A stretch of 64,000 nucleotides of DNA from Epilithonimonas vandammei (GCF_003860525.1 NZ_CP034161.1:992001-1056000); one strand, 5' to 3'; shown: positions 7,938 to 15,969, counted from the first letter of the stretch. Program-made: numbers and translations. The notes: generated from the letters alone by a model not told the origin.

Positions 7938-9269
7938 TTAAGCCTCATTTTGAAAATTATACTTGCCTAAGAAGATTTTGAGAACAACTTCGAGCCAAAA
8001 AAGAATTTGTTGTTTGATTTGGTTCAATCTCATCTTCAAATTGTATCCAATCCCTGCTAATAGGGCGTTATGAATATCTCCAGCCACTCCTTTAAGGAAG
8101 TTTAATCCTAAGGAGTGGTTTCTTTTTAAATGTGAAATACAGGGTTCTATTGCTGCTCTTGCACGGAATCTTAATCTTGCAACTTGCTGCCCATATCTTG
8201 TTTTTTCTTTTTTTGTGGGAAGCAGAATTAAGGTGCCTTCTACTTCTTTGATTCCTCTAAATCCTCGGTCTGTAGCTGCTTTCTTAGGTCTTGTTCCTCC
8301 GACTGATTTTCTTACCCGTTCACTTTGTGACAATGATTCTTCAAGAGTTTTACTATCGTGAGGGTTACCGGAAAATCTTTTTACTGAGCTGATGATGCCT
8401 GTTTTCCTACCTCTTACTACCGCAACTTTGGTCCCAAACTCATAATTCTTTCCCGATTTTCCTTTCGCAATACAGGCAACCTGTGATTCATGCAAGCTGT
8501 AAATCTTGTCCTTGGTAGTTTTCTCCTGAGTAAGAGCTTTGAGGTAAATTGCAAATATTTCCCGATAATCTTTCAAAACGCTTTCCGGAAGCTTTCTTTC
8601 CAATTCCCGAAGCAATCTTTTGCCGATTGTTCTGAGTTTTTTCCTTGCCATTCTAGCATTCTTCTGTCTTTTGGGATGGTGTCCAAAATAAGCAGACCGT
8701 AACAATTGTTTGCTTACTCTTTTGTAGCTTTGCCTTTGTACAACAGCTTCTTTTTCGGCTATTTTTACACAATTATCTATTACTTTTTTTGCCAGCTTGG
8801 CATCCGTAGGAAAAGTGATATTCTTCTCCTGAACGGTAGTATCAATCTGAACTTCATCTTCTGTTTTGGCTTTTGGATGAAGAGAAACGCTTTGTCCCAA
8901 AAGAAATTCCAAACCCCTCTCCCCAATTCTCTTTCTGAAGTGTACAAAATTGCTCGGATCAAAGGGCTGTTCTGTTTGGAAAAAATCCTCACCTGTAAAA
9001 TATTGCCAATAAGCATTCTCAATCCATCTTTCTACTACACTTTCATCACTTTCTTTAAACATTTCCTTGAGCAAAAGCATTCCTGCTATTTTGCGAACCG
9101 CAATAGAGGGTCTTCCTTCTTTTGAAAATAAACCCTCGAACTCAGCTTCTATTTTATCCCAAGAAATCTCATGCGCTAATTTTACAAGTGGATGATCCAT
9201 ATTAATAAGCTCGGTAAGTCTGGTCTTGAATAAATTTTGCTGTAAATCCTGTTTTATTTTTCCTAACAT
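7938..9269 (-). CDS. IS5 family transposase (IS5-A), C-terminus replaced by IS insertion
   Basis: The 443-residue protein begins MLGKIKQDLQQNLF and has the DUF772 N-terminal domain (RKIAGMLLLKEMF...[18 protein letters not shown]), first catalytic Asp in DTTVQEKNITFPTDAKL, second in TDRGFRG, and Glu in RFRARAAIEPCISHLKRNH. It is a distant paralogue of the transposase at 32842-34188. The IS256-type element cut the last codons, so the frame now ends -QNEA* inside the invading repeat. Joining across the insertion restores -QNEKLAF* with TAA inside the terminal repeat, exactly as in the other IS5 element. Most of the protein is intact, so activity is possible. Confidence 0.9.
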   Translation of the reverse strand: MLGKIKQDLQQNLFKTRLTELINMDHPLVKLAHEISWDKIEAEFEGLFSKEGRPSIAVRKIAGMLLLKEMFKESDESVVERWIENAYWQYFTGEDFFQTEQPFDPSNFVHFRKRIGERGLEFLLGQSVSLHPKAKTEDEVQIDTTVQEKNITFPTDAKLAKKVIDNCVKIAEKEAVVQRQSYKRVSKQLLRSAYFGHHPKRQKNARMARKKLRTIGKRLLRELERKLPESVLKDYREIFAIYLKALTQEKTTKDKIYSLHESQVACIAKGKSGKNYEFGTKVAVVRGRKTGIISSVKRFSGNPHDSKTLEESLSQSERVRKSVGGTRPKKAATDRGFRGIKEVEGTLILLPTKKEKTRYGQQVARLRFRARAAIEPCISHLKRNHSLGLNFLKGVAGDIHNALLAGIGYNLKMRLNQIKQQILFWLEVVLKIFLGKYNFQNEA

Positions 9270-9386
9270 TTTGCCACTTTTTATACCCTAAAAATACGAT
9301 TTTCTGCAATTTTATACAACATTTTTAAGCGAAATTTGATAATAAAATATTGAATATCAAATCGTTGTATTTATTTTAAGGAATGA

Positions 9387-9983
9387 CTAATTAGCGGGTT
9401 TTGTTGTTTTTATAGTGTCATAATCCTTTTTGTAGAAATTGGTAAAGTAAAACTTAAACTCTTTCTGGAATTTGACTGGCGATGCTTTTAGTGTAAACTG
9501 CGCTTTTCTGTTAACTGTTGTGAGATAAGTTCTTTTGTTGTCATAGTATTCTACATCAAAGTTTGCAAAATCCAACGTATCTTTTTCTTTTACAGTTTTG
9601 GAAGTTGTTAGTTTGCTCACTTTAGCGAATTTCACTTTCAGACTATCCATTTCTTTTAACAAAGGTGTCAAGTTACTGGAATCTTTTGATAAAAAATGAG
9701 CCTGCATTTGTGTGTAAATCACAGAATCTATTTCTGTGTCCTTATTTCCAGAAGTGTAAAGCGCAGACAAGTCTAATAAATCCTGTACTTTTTGAGTTGT
9801 AATCAAATTAATTGCCTGCAAACTATCCAATTTTGTCTTAGAATAAGTCCCATTATTATTGGCATTTCTGATCACTTCTATGGAGTTTTCGTCACCTTCA
9901 TATTTTTTATTACAGGATATTATTGTTGCGGTTATTATAGTTATGCTTAATATCCAATAAGATAGTTTATTTCGTTTTTTCAT
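9387..9983 (-). CDS. Lipoprotein of unknown function
   Basis: The 198-residue product has a lipoprotein signal with lipobox TIISC near residue 24. The mature part is rich in Asp, Lys and Thr, with a helical middle (DSLQAINLITTQKVQDLLDL) and a probable beta-rich C-terminus (FANFDVEYYDNKRTYLTT...FKFYFTNFY). It starts inside the 3' end of the preceding membrane-protein gene (17-base overlap), so the two are surely cotranscribed and likely work together at the envelope. Its stop codon lies at the border of the IS5-A insertion: it changed from TAA to TAG without altering the protein. No family recognised. Confidence 0.75.
   Translation of the reverse strand: MKKRNKLSYWILSITIITATIISCNKKYEGDENSIEVIRNANNNGTYSKTKLDSLQAINLITTQKVQDLLDLSALYTSGNKDTEIDSVIYTQMQAHFLSKDSSNLTPLLKEMDSLKVKFAKVSKLTTSKTVKEKDTLDFANFDVEYYDNKRTYLTTVNRKAQFTLKASPVKFQKEFKFYFTNFYKKDYDTIKTTKPAN
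9388..9405. terminator. Right half of the IS-split terminator
   Basis: TA followed by ATTAGCGGGTTTTGT is the partner of 4929-4947. It overlaps the last codons of the lipoprotein gene (K-P-A-N-stop), so in the uninterrupted locus the stop codon was part of the terminator stem. Confidence 0.75.
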
Positions 9984-11058
9984 CGTCTGTAATTTTGAAT
10001 TTAATCATCACAATTTTTCCGTTTTTCATTTGAGAATCAATTACTTCCAGATTTTCCAAACTCGTAGTTGGAAGCGTCACCAGCGATATATATTTCTGCT
10101 TATCCAAAGTTTCTATCCCATATATATCACTATCAACTACCTGATAAATCAATGCGTTATCACTTATTAGTCTATTTAGTTGCTGTGTTTTTTTCTTAAA
10201 ATCTTTTATTGATTTTGAGTAGTAATATAACTGAACAGCATATTCATTAGGTTTCAGCTCGATATTCTCCGTGTCAGGTGCGTTGGTCAAGTCTCTAGTT
10301 ATTTCTTCAGCTTTATAGAAAGGAGAGGAAATAATCATCTTCAAGCTTTTACTTTTTGTTTCGTAAACAAAAGGAGAGTTCGGTTTCACCTTAAAAAGTA
10401 TAGGAGATTCGTTTTCTCTGATGATTTTTACGTCGAGTTCACCTTTTATTGAGGAGTTTCGGTCTGCATCTATAAAAGCGTAAGTGTACTTTTTATAAAA
10501 CAAATTATCATAAAATACTAATATCAAAACAATTGCGAACAAGAAAACCGAGATTCCCAACCACAGATATCTTTTTAAGAAATTTTGTTCGTGACTTTTA
10601 AAATTGATATTCTTATTAATCTCATCAAAAGCTTGATTGTCAATAGAAACTGGAGGGTTTTCCGTAATTGGATTCTGAATTTGTTCTACTGAAACTTTTT
10701 CGCTTGGTTCTTCTATTGCAGGTTCGGAAACTTCGACTGCGGTTGTTTCTTCTCCAGTTGCTGCGATCGGATTTTTCTTTTTAAACTCAGACCAAGAATT
10801 GAATCCAGAATAAACGGACAAGATATTCAGCATATCAATTCTAGGAATTTTTTCCTGAGAATTATTCTTGAAGTATGTATAAAAAGTTTTTTCGCTGATA
10901 TTCCCTTTAGCTTTTTGTCTCAAATCTTCTTGGAAATAAATAATATCTATTCCTTTCCATTTGGAAATTTCATCATATGCTGGGGAATGCGTTTCAAGAT
11001 ATTTGTCCTGAACAGCCTTTTTTAAGGATTGAAAATGTAAAAATTCGGTATCGCTCAA
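9967..11058 (-). CDS. Single-pass membrane protein with cytoplasmic N-terminal domain
   Basis: The product has 363 residues. An N-terminal domain of about 100 residues (ISEKTFYTYFKN...PRIDMLNILSVYSGFNSWSEFKKK) looks helical and may be a helix-turn-helix or protein-binding module. An acidic Glu/Pro/Val linker follows, then one transmembrane segment (YLWLGISVFLFAIVLILVFY, about 165-185), then a periplasmic beta-rich domain. This is the layout of a transmembrane sensor or anti-sigma-like regulator, but no named family was recognised. The only in-frame starts are TTG (chosen) or ATT just after an upstream stop. Its 3' end overlaps the downstream lipoprotein gene by 17 bases, so it may signal with it. 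Confidence 0.65.
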   Translation of the reverse strand: MSDTEFLHFQSLKKAVQDKYLETHSPAYDEISKWKGIDIIYFQEDLRQKAKGNISEKTFYTYFKNNSQEKIPRIDMLNILSVYSGFNSWSEFKKKNPIAATGEETTAVEVSEPAIEEPSEKVSVEQIQNPITENPPVSIDNQAFDEINKNINFKSHEQNFLKRYLWLGISVFLFAIVLILVFYDNLFYKKYTYAFIDADRNSSIKGELDVKIIRENESPILFKVKPNSPFVYETKSKSLKMIISSPFYKAEEITRDLTNAPDTENIELKPNEYAVQLYYYSKSIKDFKKKTQQLNRLISDNALIYQVVDSDIYGIETLDKQKYISLVTLPTTSLENLEVIDSQMKNGKIVMIKFKITDDEKTK

Positions 11059-11119
11059 AATTCTATTTTATTCTTAATTCGTTGATTTACAGTATTAGTT
11101 ATTTGTAAATCGTGTTTTA

Positions 11120-11150
11120 CAAATATATTACAATTAATTTTCAAAACAAA
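11120..11150 (-). promoter_or_regulatory. Promoter of the membrane protein/lipoprotein pair
   Basis: On the minus strand TTTG (11147-11150) is followed after 19 bases by TATATTTG (11120-11127), a good match to the Bacteroidota -33/-7 promoter. It drives the TTG-started gene at 11058. Confidence 0.65.
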
Positions 11151-11165
11151 AATTTTTTATCGATA

Positions 11166-11173
11166 TAATTTTG
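11166..11173 (+). promoter_or_regulatory. -7 box of second mini-lipoprotein
   Basis: TAATTTTG fits TAnnTTTG and lies 52 bases before the ATG at 11225. It is back to back with the promoter on the minus strand. No clear -33 box. Confidence 0.45.
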
Positions 11174-11224
11174 CGCTGTTCAAATAAGGACAATCTATTA
11201 ACTAACAATTTAAATTTAATTATT

Positions 11225-11455
11225 ATGAAAAAGTCATTATTCGTAGCTGCTATCGCTGCTGTTGCTCTTGTAGCTTGTAAAAAAACTGAAACTGTTGATA
11301 CTGCTGCTGCTGATTCTGCTGTAGTTGATTCTTCTGCTTCAGCTCTTGATTCTGCTGCTGCTCACGTTGATTCTGCTGCTGTAAAAGTTGATTCTGCTGC
11401 TGCTAAAGTAGAAGGAGCTGCTGCTAAAGTTGATTCTGCTGCTGCTAAAAAATAA
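11225..11455 (+). CDS. Ala/Asp/Ser-rich mini-lipoprotein, paralogue
   Basis: The 76-residue product starts at the ATG at 11225, chosen because the signal peptide begins there; an upstream in-frame start would add an unlikely tail. Signal MKKSLFVAAIAAVALVAC is nearly identical to that of the gene at 4670. The mature part is built of a seven-residue unit, V-D-S-A-A-A-K, repeated with small changes, so it should form an amphipathic helix or coiled coil. It has no aromatic residues. It is likely an abundant structural lipoprotein, anchored in the inner or outer membrane; the function is not known. Confidence 0.75.
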   Translation: MKKSLFVAAIAAVALVACKKTETVDTAAADSAVVDSSASALDSAAAHVDSAAVKVDSAAAKVEGAAAKVDSAAAKK

Positions 11456-11478
11456 TCTTAACCACGTTAAGAATTTGG

Positions 11479-11509
11479 AACCGTTTCTTTAGAGAAGCGG
11501 TTTTTTTAT
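11479..11509. terminator. Terminator after second mini-lipoprotein
   Basis: AACCGTTTCT and AGAAGCGGTT pair around a TTAG loop and are followed by seven T on the plus strand. The T run reaches the stop codon of the convergent methyltransferase gene. Confidence 0.8.
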
Positions 11510-12276
11510 TTCTCCAATTTCTGTCTCAATATTTCGTAGCAAGTAATTGCCGCAGCATTACTCAAATTAAGGGAATCGATGGTTCCGGACATTGGAATTA
11601 AAACATTTTCTCCTTTTTCTTTCCAAAAATCACTTAAGCCAGAATGTTCTGTTCCAAATAAAACAGCAGATTTGTTTTTCAAATTCTTCTCCTGAATGTT
11701 TTTTGCATCATCACTCATAAAAGTAGTGAAGATATTATAGTCGTTGATTTTAAGGAATTCTAAAGTTTCCTCGTTGGACGCTTGAAAGATATTCATTCCG
11801 AAAAGACAACCTACGCTGGAGCGAATAACATTTGGATTATAGAAATCTGTTCTTGGGTCTGTTACGATCAAAGCGTTGATTCCAAATGCTTCGCAACTTC
11901 TTAGAATAGCGCCTAGATTTCCCGGCTTCTCTACACTTTCCAAAATAATGACAGCAGAATCCTGTTTCGGTTTAAACTCGTCCAGATTTCTATGTTCCAG
12001 TTTATAAATTCCGATAATTCCCTCTGTAGTGCCACGATAGGCTATTTTCTCGTATAATTTCTCAGTTACAAAGTGGATTTTCGAGTCTGGTAATGACCCT
12101 TTGAAAATATTTTCGCAGATATAATATTCTTCTGGCTGATTTCCAAAATGAAGTGAACGTTCGTTTTCCTGCTGACCTTCTACTATGAAAGCGCCAGCTT
12201 TTCTTCTGTCTTGATTTTTGGATAGAAGTCGGGTTAGTCTTTTGATTTTTTCGTTTTGAAGGCTTTCTATGAGCAT
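11506..12276 (-). CDS. TrmH/SpoU family RNA 2'-O-methyltransferase
   Basis: This 256-residue SPOUT methyltransferase has the three SpoU motifs: motif 1 near ILESVEKPGNLGAILRSCEAFG, motif 2 near VLFGTEHSGL, and motif 3 IPMSGTIDSLNLSNAAAI. The N-terminal 80 residues (SLQNEKIKRLTRLLSKNQDRR...FIVEGQQE) match the L30e-like substrate-binding domain of RlmB/TsnR-type enzymes. It uses SAM to methylate a ribose 2'-OH in rRNA or tRNA; the target cannot be read from sequence. It stands alone, convergent with the mini-lipoprotein gene. Confidence 0.88.
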   Translation of the reverse strand: MLIESLQNEKIKRLTRLLSKNQDRRKAGAFIVEGQQENERSLHFGNQPEEYYICENIFKGSLPDSKIHFVTEKLYEKIAYRGTTEGIIGIYKLEHRNLDEFKPKQDSAVIILESVEKPGNLGAILRSCEAFGINALIVTDPRTDFYNPNVIRSSVGCLFGMNIFQASNEETLEFLKINDYNIFTTFMSDDAKNIQEKNLKNKSAVLFGTEHSGLSDFWKEKGENVLIPMSGTIDSLNLSNAAAITCYEILRQKLEK

Positions 12277-12368
12277 TTTAAGATTTTTGCAAAGATAATA
12301 AATTGTAAAAGTTTAACTTCCATCTTCTGACATCTGTCTTCCAACAAAAAAATATATATCTTTGTTTT

Positions 12369-13097
12369 ATGATTTTACGAGGAGAAAATTTAATCAAGGA
12401 ATACGGACCGAAAAAAGTGGTGAAAGGCGTATCATTGGAGGTTCAGCAGGGCGAGATCGTCGGGCTTTTGGGACCAAACGGCGCCGGAAAAACTACTTCT
12501 TTTTATATGATAGTAGGATTAGTAAAACCAACTTTGGGCAATGTTTTCCTAGATCAGCAAAATATCACTCAGGATGCTATGTACAAACGGGCGCAGAAAG
12601 GAATTGGTTATCTTGCGCAGGAAGCTTCGGTTTTCAGGAAGTTGTCTGTTGAAGATAATATTTTGGGAGTTTTGCAATTGACAAAGCTTTCCAAGAAAGA
12701 ACAGCAAAAAAAATGTGATGAATTGATTGAAGAATTCCATTTGGAACACGTTCGTAAAAACCGTGGTGACTTGCTTTCCGGAGGCGAAAGACGTCGTACG
12801 GAAATTGCTCGTTGTCTCGCGACGAGTCCGAATTTTATCCTTTTGGATGAGCCTTTTGCCGGAGTTGACCCGATTGCGGTGGAAGATATTCAGAAAATTG
12901 TAAGGTCTTTGGTTGAGAAGAATATTGGAATTCTAATTACTGACCACAACGTACAACAAACCTTGGCAATTACCAACAAAACTTATATTATGTTCGAAGG
13001 GAAAATCCTGAAAGAAGGTCTTCCGGAAGATTTGGCAAACGACCCAGATGTTAGAAAAGCTTATCTTGGGGAGAATTTCCGTTTTGAGAAGATTTAG
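12369..13097 (+). CDS. lptB: LPS export ABC transporter ATPase LptB
   Basis: This 242-residue ATPase has Walker [12 protein letters not shown], the Q-loop, signature [16 protein letters not shown], Walker [14 protein letters not shown] and the H-loop ITDHNV. The RRRTEIAR signature and [13 protein letters not shown] segment are characteristic of LptB, which powers LptFG-mediated transfer of LPS to the LptC-A-D bridge at the inner membrane. No lptA/C/F/G lies nearby. A TATCTTTG -7 box at 12357-12364 ends only four bases before the ATG, so the transcript may have almost no leader. Confidence 0.93.
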   Translation: MILRGENLIKEYGPKKVVKGVSLEVQQGEIVGLLGPNGAGKTTSFYMIVGLVKPTLGNVFLDQQNITQDAMYKRAQKGIGYLAQEASVFRKLSVEDNILGVLQLTKLSKKEQQKKCDELIEEFHLEHVRKNRGDLLSGGERRRTEIARCLATSPNFILLDEPFAGVDPIAVEDIQKIVRSLVEKNIGILITDHNVQQTLAITNKTYIMFEGKILKEGLPEDLANDPDVRKAYLGENFRFEKI

Positions 13098-13140
13098 ATA
13101 TTTATCACAAAGTTGCAAGTTTTTTAATATTGAAATATAA

Positions 13141-13170
13141 AAGTCGCAAAGGAAAACTTTGCGACTTTTT
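13141..13170. terminator. Bidirectional terminator between lptB and ABC exporter
   Basis: AAGTCGCAAAG and CTTTGCGACTT pair around GAAAA; T tracts occur on both strands, suiting the two convergent genes. Confidence 0.85.
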
Positions 13171-13206
13171 TATGAATTTAATTTTTTTTAATTCTGTTCA
13201 GAAGAA

Positions 13207-15015
13207 TTATTCATCTTTGTAAGTTTTCACCAATCTATCAAGATTCAAACTTCTTGCAGAAGCATCGAAGATTTCTCGGTAAGTTCCGTCTTTTTCATAA
13301 AGTTCTTCGTGCGTTCCGTTTTCTACCACTTCGCCTTTTTTCATCACATAAATCATATCAGAATCCAAAATCTGCGACAACGAATGCGAAATAATAATCA
13401 CGGTTCTGTCTTTTTTAATCGCATCCAGAGAGTTTTTGATTTGTTCTGTGGCAATCGCATCCAGACTTGCCGTTGGTTCATCAAGAAAAATAATTGGAGG
13501 ATTTTTTAAGAATAATCTTGCAATCGCAATTCGCTGTTGCTGACCTCCGGAAAGTTGTGTTGCATCGTGATTATAACCATCCGGTAAATCCAAAATCTGT
13601 TCGTGAAGATAAGCTTTTGTCGCCGCTTCTTTGATTTGGTCAAGAGTTGCTTCCAGATTTCCGTATCGGATGTTATCTTCAATACTTCCTTTGAAAATGT
13701 GGTTTTTCTGAAGCACCAGACCAAGGTCGTCACGGAGATAATCATTATCAAAATCATTCAGATTATTGCCATCCAAAAGAATTTCTCCGGAATCCGGTTC
13801 GTAAAATTTACAAAGCAGATTAATCACGGTCGATTTTCCAGCGCCGCTTAATCCAACTAAGGCTGTTGTTTTCCCATTTTCTATTTTGAGAGAAACATTT
13901 TTCAAAGCTTTCATTCCGTTTGGATAAGTGAAATCTACATTTTTGATTTCAAAACTGCCTTGGATTGGGATGTTATTAATGGTTCCATTCGGTTCGGTTT
14001 CGTCGTCATCATTCAGAATTTCAAAATATCCTTCGGCATAAATAAATGCATCATTCATATCATCATAAATCCTGTGAAGTTGGCGAATAGGCGCAGAAAC
14101 GTTATTGAACAACATAATATGAAGCATAATCGCACCAATCGTCATCTGCTGGTCAAGCACAAGATAAACCGTCAAAAGGATAATTAAAACAACACCAAAT
14201 TGCTCGATGAAAGTTTTCAAACCATCGAAAATAAAACTTGTTCGCCTTGTGTATAACTGACTTTCCATCAATTGCATCTGGAGATTGTACTGTTTTTTGC
14301 CTTCAAATTTTTCCCGCACAAAACTCTTAATCACCATTATGGAATTGATAAGATTCAGAAGTCCGGATGTTTTTTGTTCACGCTGATTTCTGAGTGTTCG
14401 TCTTACATTTCCTAATTTTTTAGCTTGTCGAGAAGTCACATAAAAGTAAATTGGAATTACAAATGTCGAAACCAAACCAACGTAAAGATTCTGCATATAC
14501 ATTACAATCAAAGCGATTATCGCGGTTGAAAATAAGGGTAAAATATCGATGAAAAAATTCTGAACAAGTTTTGTCAGGCTTTCAATTCCTCTGTCGATTC
14601 GGATTTGGAGTTTCCCGGATTCGTGGCGGTCATCATTATAATAGGCAATTCTGTAAGTCAGGATTTTATCAATTGCGGCTTGTGCCAATTCTGAACTGAC
14701 ATTAATTCTAATTTTTTCGGCATAAAATTTCTGCCCAAACTGAATAAAAATATTTGCTAATTCCTTTGCTAAAAGTATAATCGAAATCAGAATCAAGACG
14801 TGTATTCCTTCGGACATCGGATGAGGAAGCTGTGTCAATTTCGTGACTTCATCAACTGTGTATTTTAAAACAATCGGATTGACCTGAGCAAACAAAGCAC
14901 CGATAAAAGTCAAAGCCAAAGTTCCAAAAACCATCCATTTGTAAGGTTTTATGAAGGTTTTTAGCTGATTGAAAATATGGATAAGGTTGGTTGTTTTCTG
15001 AAAAGGTTTTTTCAT
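13207..15015 (-). CDS. ABC exporter half-transporter (fused membrane and ATPase domains)
   Basis: The protein has 602 residues. Residues about 1-330 hold six transmembrane helices of the type I exporter fold. Residues about 350-590 hold the ATPase with Walker A GLSGAGKSTV, signature LSGGQQQRIAIAR, Walker B PIIFLDEPTASLD and switch His in IIISHS. It would work as a homodimer. Substrate cannot be assigned; MsbA-like lipid flippases and multidrug exporters share this form. It stands alone, convergent with lptB. Confidence 0.9.
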   Translation of the reverse strand: MKKPFQKTTNLIHIFNQLKTFIKPYKWMVFGTLALTFIGALFAQVNPIVLKYTVDEVTKLTQLPHPMSEGIHVLILISIILLAKELANIFIQFGQKFYAEKIRINVSSELAQAAIDKILTYRIAYYNDDRHESGKLQIRIDRGIESLTKLVQNFFIDILPLFSTAIIALIVMYMQNLYVGLVSTFVIPIYFYVTSRQAKKLGNVRRTLRNQREQKTSGLLNLINSIMVIKSFVREKFEGKKQYNLQMQLMESQLYTRRTSFIFDGLKTFIEQFGVVLIILLTVYLVLDQQMTIGAIMLHIMLFNNVSAPIRQLHRIYDDMNDAFIYAEGYFEILNDDDETEPNGTINNIPIQGSFEIKNVDFTYPNGMKALKNVSLKIENGKTTALVGLSGAGKSTVINLLCKFYEPDSGEILLDGNNLNDFDNDYLRDDLGLVLQKNHIFKGSIEDNIRYGNLEATLDQIKEAATKAYLHEQILDLPDGYNHDATQLSGGQQQRIAIARLFLKNPPIIFLDEPTASLDAIATEQIKNSLDAIKKDRTVIIISHSLSQILDSDMIYVMKKGEVVENGTHEELYEKDGTYREIFDASARSLNLDRLVKTYKDE

Positions 15016-15062
15016 ATTAGAAAGTTAAGGATAAATTTAAAATCATCGGTTGAATAGTTATT

Positions 15063-15224
15063 TTAAACACAAAGTACACAAAGATTTTTTTTAATATTAA
15101 CTGTTTTTGGTTCACAAAGGCGCTATCGCTTATAAAAGCCTAATGTGTAGATGCAATCTCACAGTTTAAACTTTGTGCCTTAATTTTAAATGAATGAATT
15201 AATAATTTGTGCCTTTGTGTTTAA
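15063..15224. repeat. Inverted CACAAAG-type intergenic repeat
   Basis: TTAAACACAAAG (15063-15074) recurs inverted as CTTTGTGTTTAA (15213-15224), with further CACAAAG / CTTTGTG pieces between. It occupies most of the gap between the divergent ABC exporter and adenosyltransferase genes. It looks like an interspersed palindromic repeat and not a gene. Confidence 0.6.
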
Positions 15225-15257
15225 CTTGTTAATTTTAAACTTTCATAAAAAGAAACA

Positions 15258-15830
15258 ATGAAAATATATACAAAAACAGGAGACAAAGGTGAAACTGGAC
15301 TTTATGGCGGAAGCAGAATCTCCAAAGCTAGCGCAAGAGTAGAATCTTACGGAAACATAGATGAGCTAAATGCGAATATTGGAGTTGCAAAATCTCATAT
15401 TGACGATGAAGATGTCATTTCTCAACTTAAGAAAATTCAGTTTGATTTGTTTACGGTTGGTTCAGAAGCTTCGACGCCAATTGATAAATTGTTTTTGGCT
15501 AATGGAAAAGCACGGCTTCCACTTGTGATTTCTGATAAAGAAATTGAAGAATTGGAAAATTGGATGGACGAAATGGAAGAGAAAGTTGAGCCTTTGCAAT
15601 ATTTCATTCTGCCTGGAGGTGGAAAAGCTGCGACTTTTCTTCACGTAGCGAGAACGGTTTGCAGACGCGCCGAAAGAAGTTTGGTTTTTCTCAATCAATC
15701 TGAAGAAGTGAGAGCGGAATTAATCAAATATCTGAACCGTTTATCAGATTATCTTTTTGTTTTGGCAAGATATGTTTCGAAATTGAATAATGAGTCTGAG
15801 GAATATTGGAATCTTAATGATAAAAAATAA
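15258..15830 (+). CDS. PduO-type cob(I)alamin adenosyltransferase
   Basis: This 190-residue cytosolic enzyme transfers adenosyl from ATP to cob(I)alamin, making coenzyme B12. The ATP-binding N-terminus TKTGDKGETGLYGGSR, the RTVCRRAERSLV helix and the LNRLSDYLFVLAR helix are all hallmark segments of PduO/MMAB enzymes. It fits the B12 import locus at 56103-59278 in the same window, although the two are not adjacent. The small lipoprotein and thiamine pyrophosphokinase genes that follow are probably in the same transcript. Confidence 0.93.
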   Translation: MKIYTKTGDKGETGLYGGSRISKASARVESYGNIDELNANIGVAKSHIDDEDVISQLKKIQFDLFTVGSEASTPIDKLFLANGKARLPLVISDKEIEELENWMDEMEEKVEPLQYFILPGGGKAATFLHVARTVCRRAERSLVFLNQSEEVRAELIKYLNRLSDYLFVLARYVSKLNNESEEYWNLNDKK

Positions 15831-15840
15831 AAATAAAATT

Positions 15841-15969
15841 ATGAGAAGGATTCTTCTATTTTTAACTGGAGTAATTATTTTAAATTCTTGTACAGTTTCA
15901 AAACCAACAAGCGAAACTGAAAAGGGGTTTTTCTTTAAAATGAAACATAAAAAATCGGATGAAAAATAA
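15841..15969 (+). CDS. 42-residue lipoprotein
   Basis: The frame begins with ATG 10 bases after the adenosyltransferase stop and has a compact lipoprotein signal (MRRILLFLTGVIILNSC, lipobox LNSC). The short mature peptide (TVSKPTSETEKGFFFKM...) is basic. Its 3' end overlaps the start of the thiamine pyrophosphokinase gene by 11 bases in another frame, so translation is probably coupled. The overlap and perfect lipobox support a real gene. Function unknown. Confidence 0.65.
   Translation: MRRILLFLTGVIILNSCTVSKPTSETEKGFFFKMKHKKSDEK

Larger units (their letters stand above)
4980..7944 (-). mobile_element. IS256-type insertion sequence (zinc-ribbon variant), middle layer
   Basis: The element starts GG...TACTGAAAAATAGTTGGT and ends with the complement: 25-base terminal repeats, identical over the inner 18 bases plus the terminal GG. 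It is flanked by an exact 8-base target duplication TCATTTTG (4972-4979 and 7945-7952), as IS256 elements produce. It sits in the 3' end of the IS5-A transposase gene. Without the IS1182 inserted inside it, it measures 1248 bp, normal for the family. Confidence 0.88.
4948..9387 (-). mobile_element. IS5-type insertion sequence (IS5-A), outer layer of a three-level nest
   Basis: The ends GTCATTCCTTAAAA (4948 onward) and its complement (to 9387) are perfect 14-base inverted repeats flanked by TA on both sides (4946-4947, 9388-9389). Removing the inner IS256-type element with one 8-base duplicate leaves 1467 bp, against 1464 bp for the related element at 32834-34297. Its transposase is at 7938-9269. 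The left end is now about 3 kb away from the transposase because of the inner insertions. Confidence 0.85.

Noticed and set aside
4929..9405. Reading the mirror flanks (ACAAAACCCGCTAAT) as extra-long terminal repeats of the IS5 element
   Set aside because: The same sequence is the coding end of the 9387-9983 lipoprotein, IS5-B shows no such extension, and the halves rejoin into a good terminator palindrome around a TA target.
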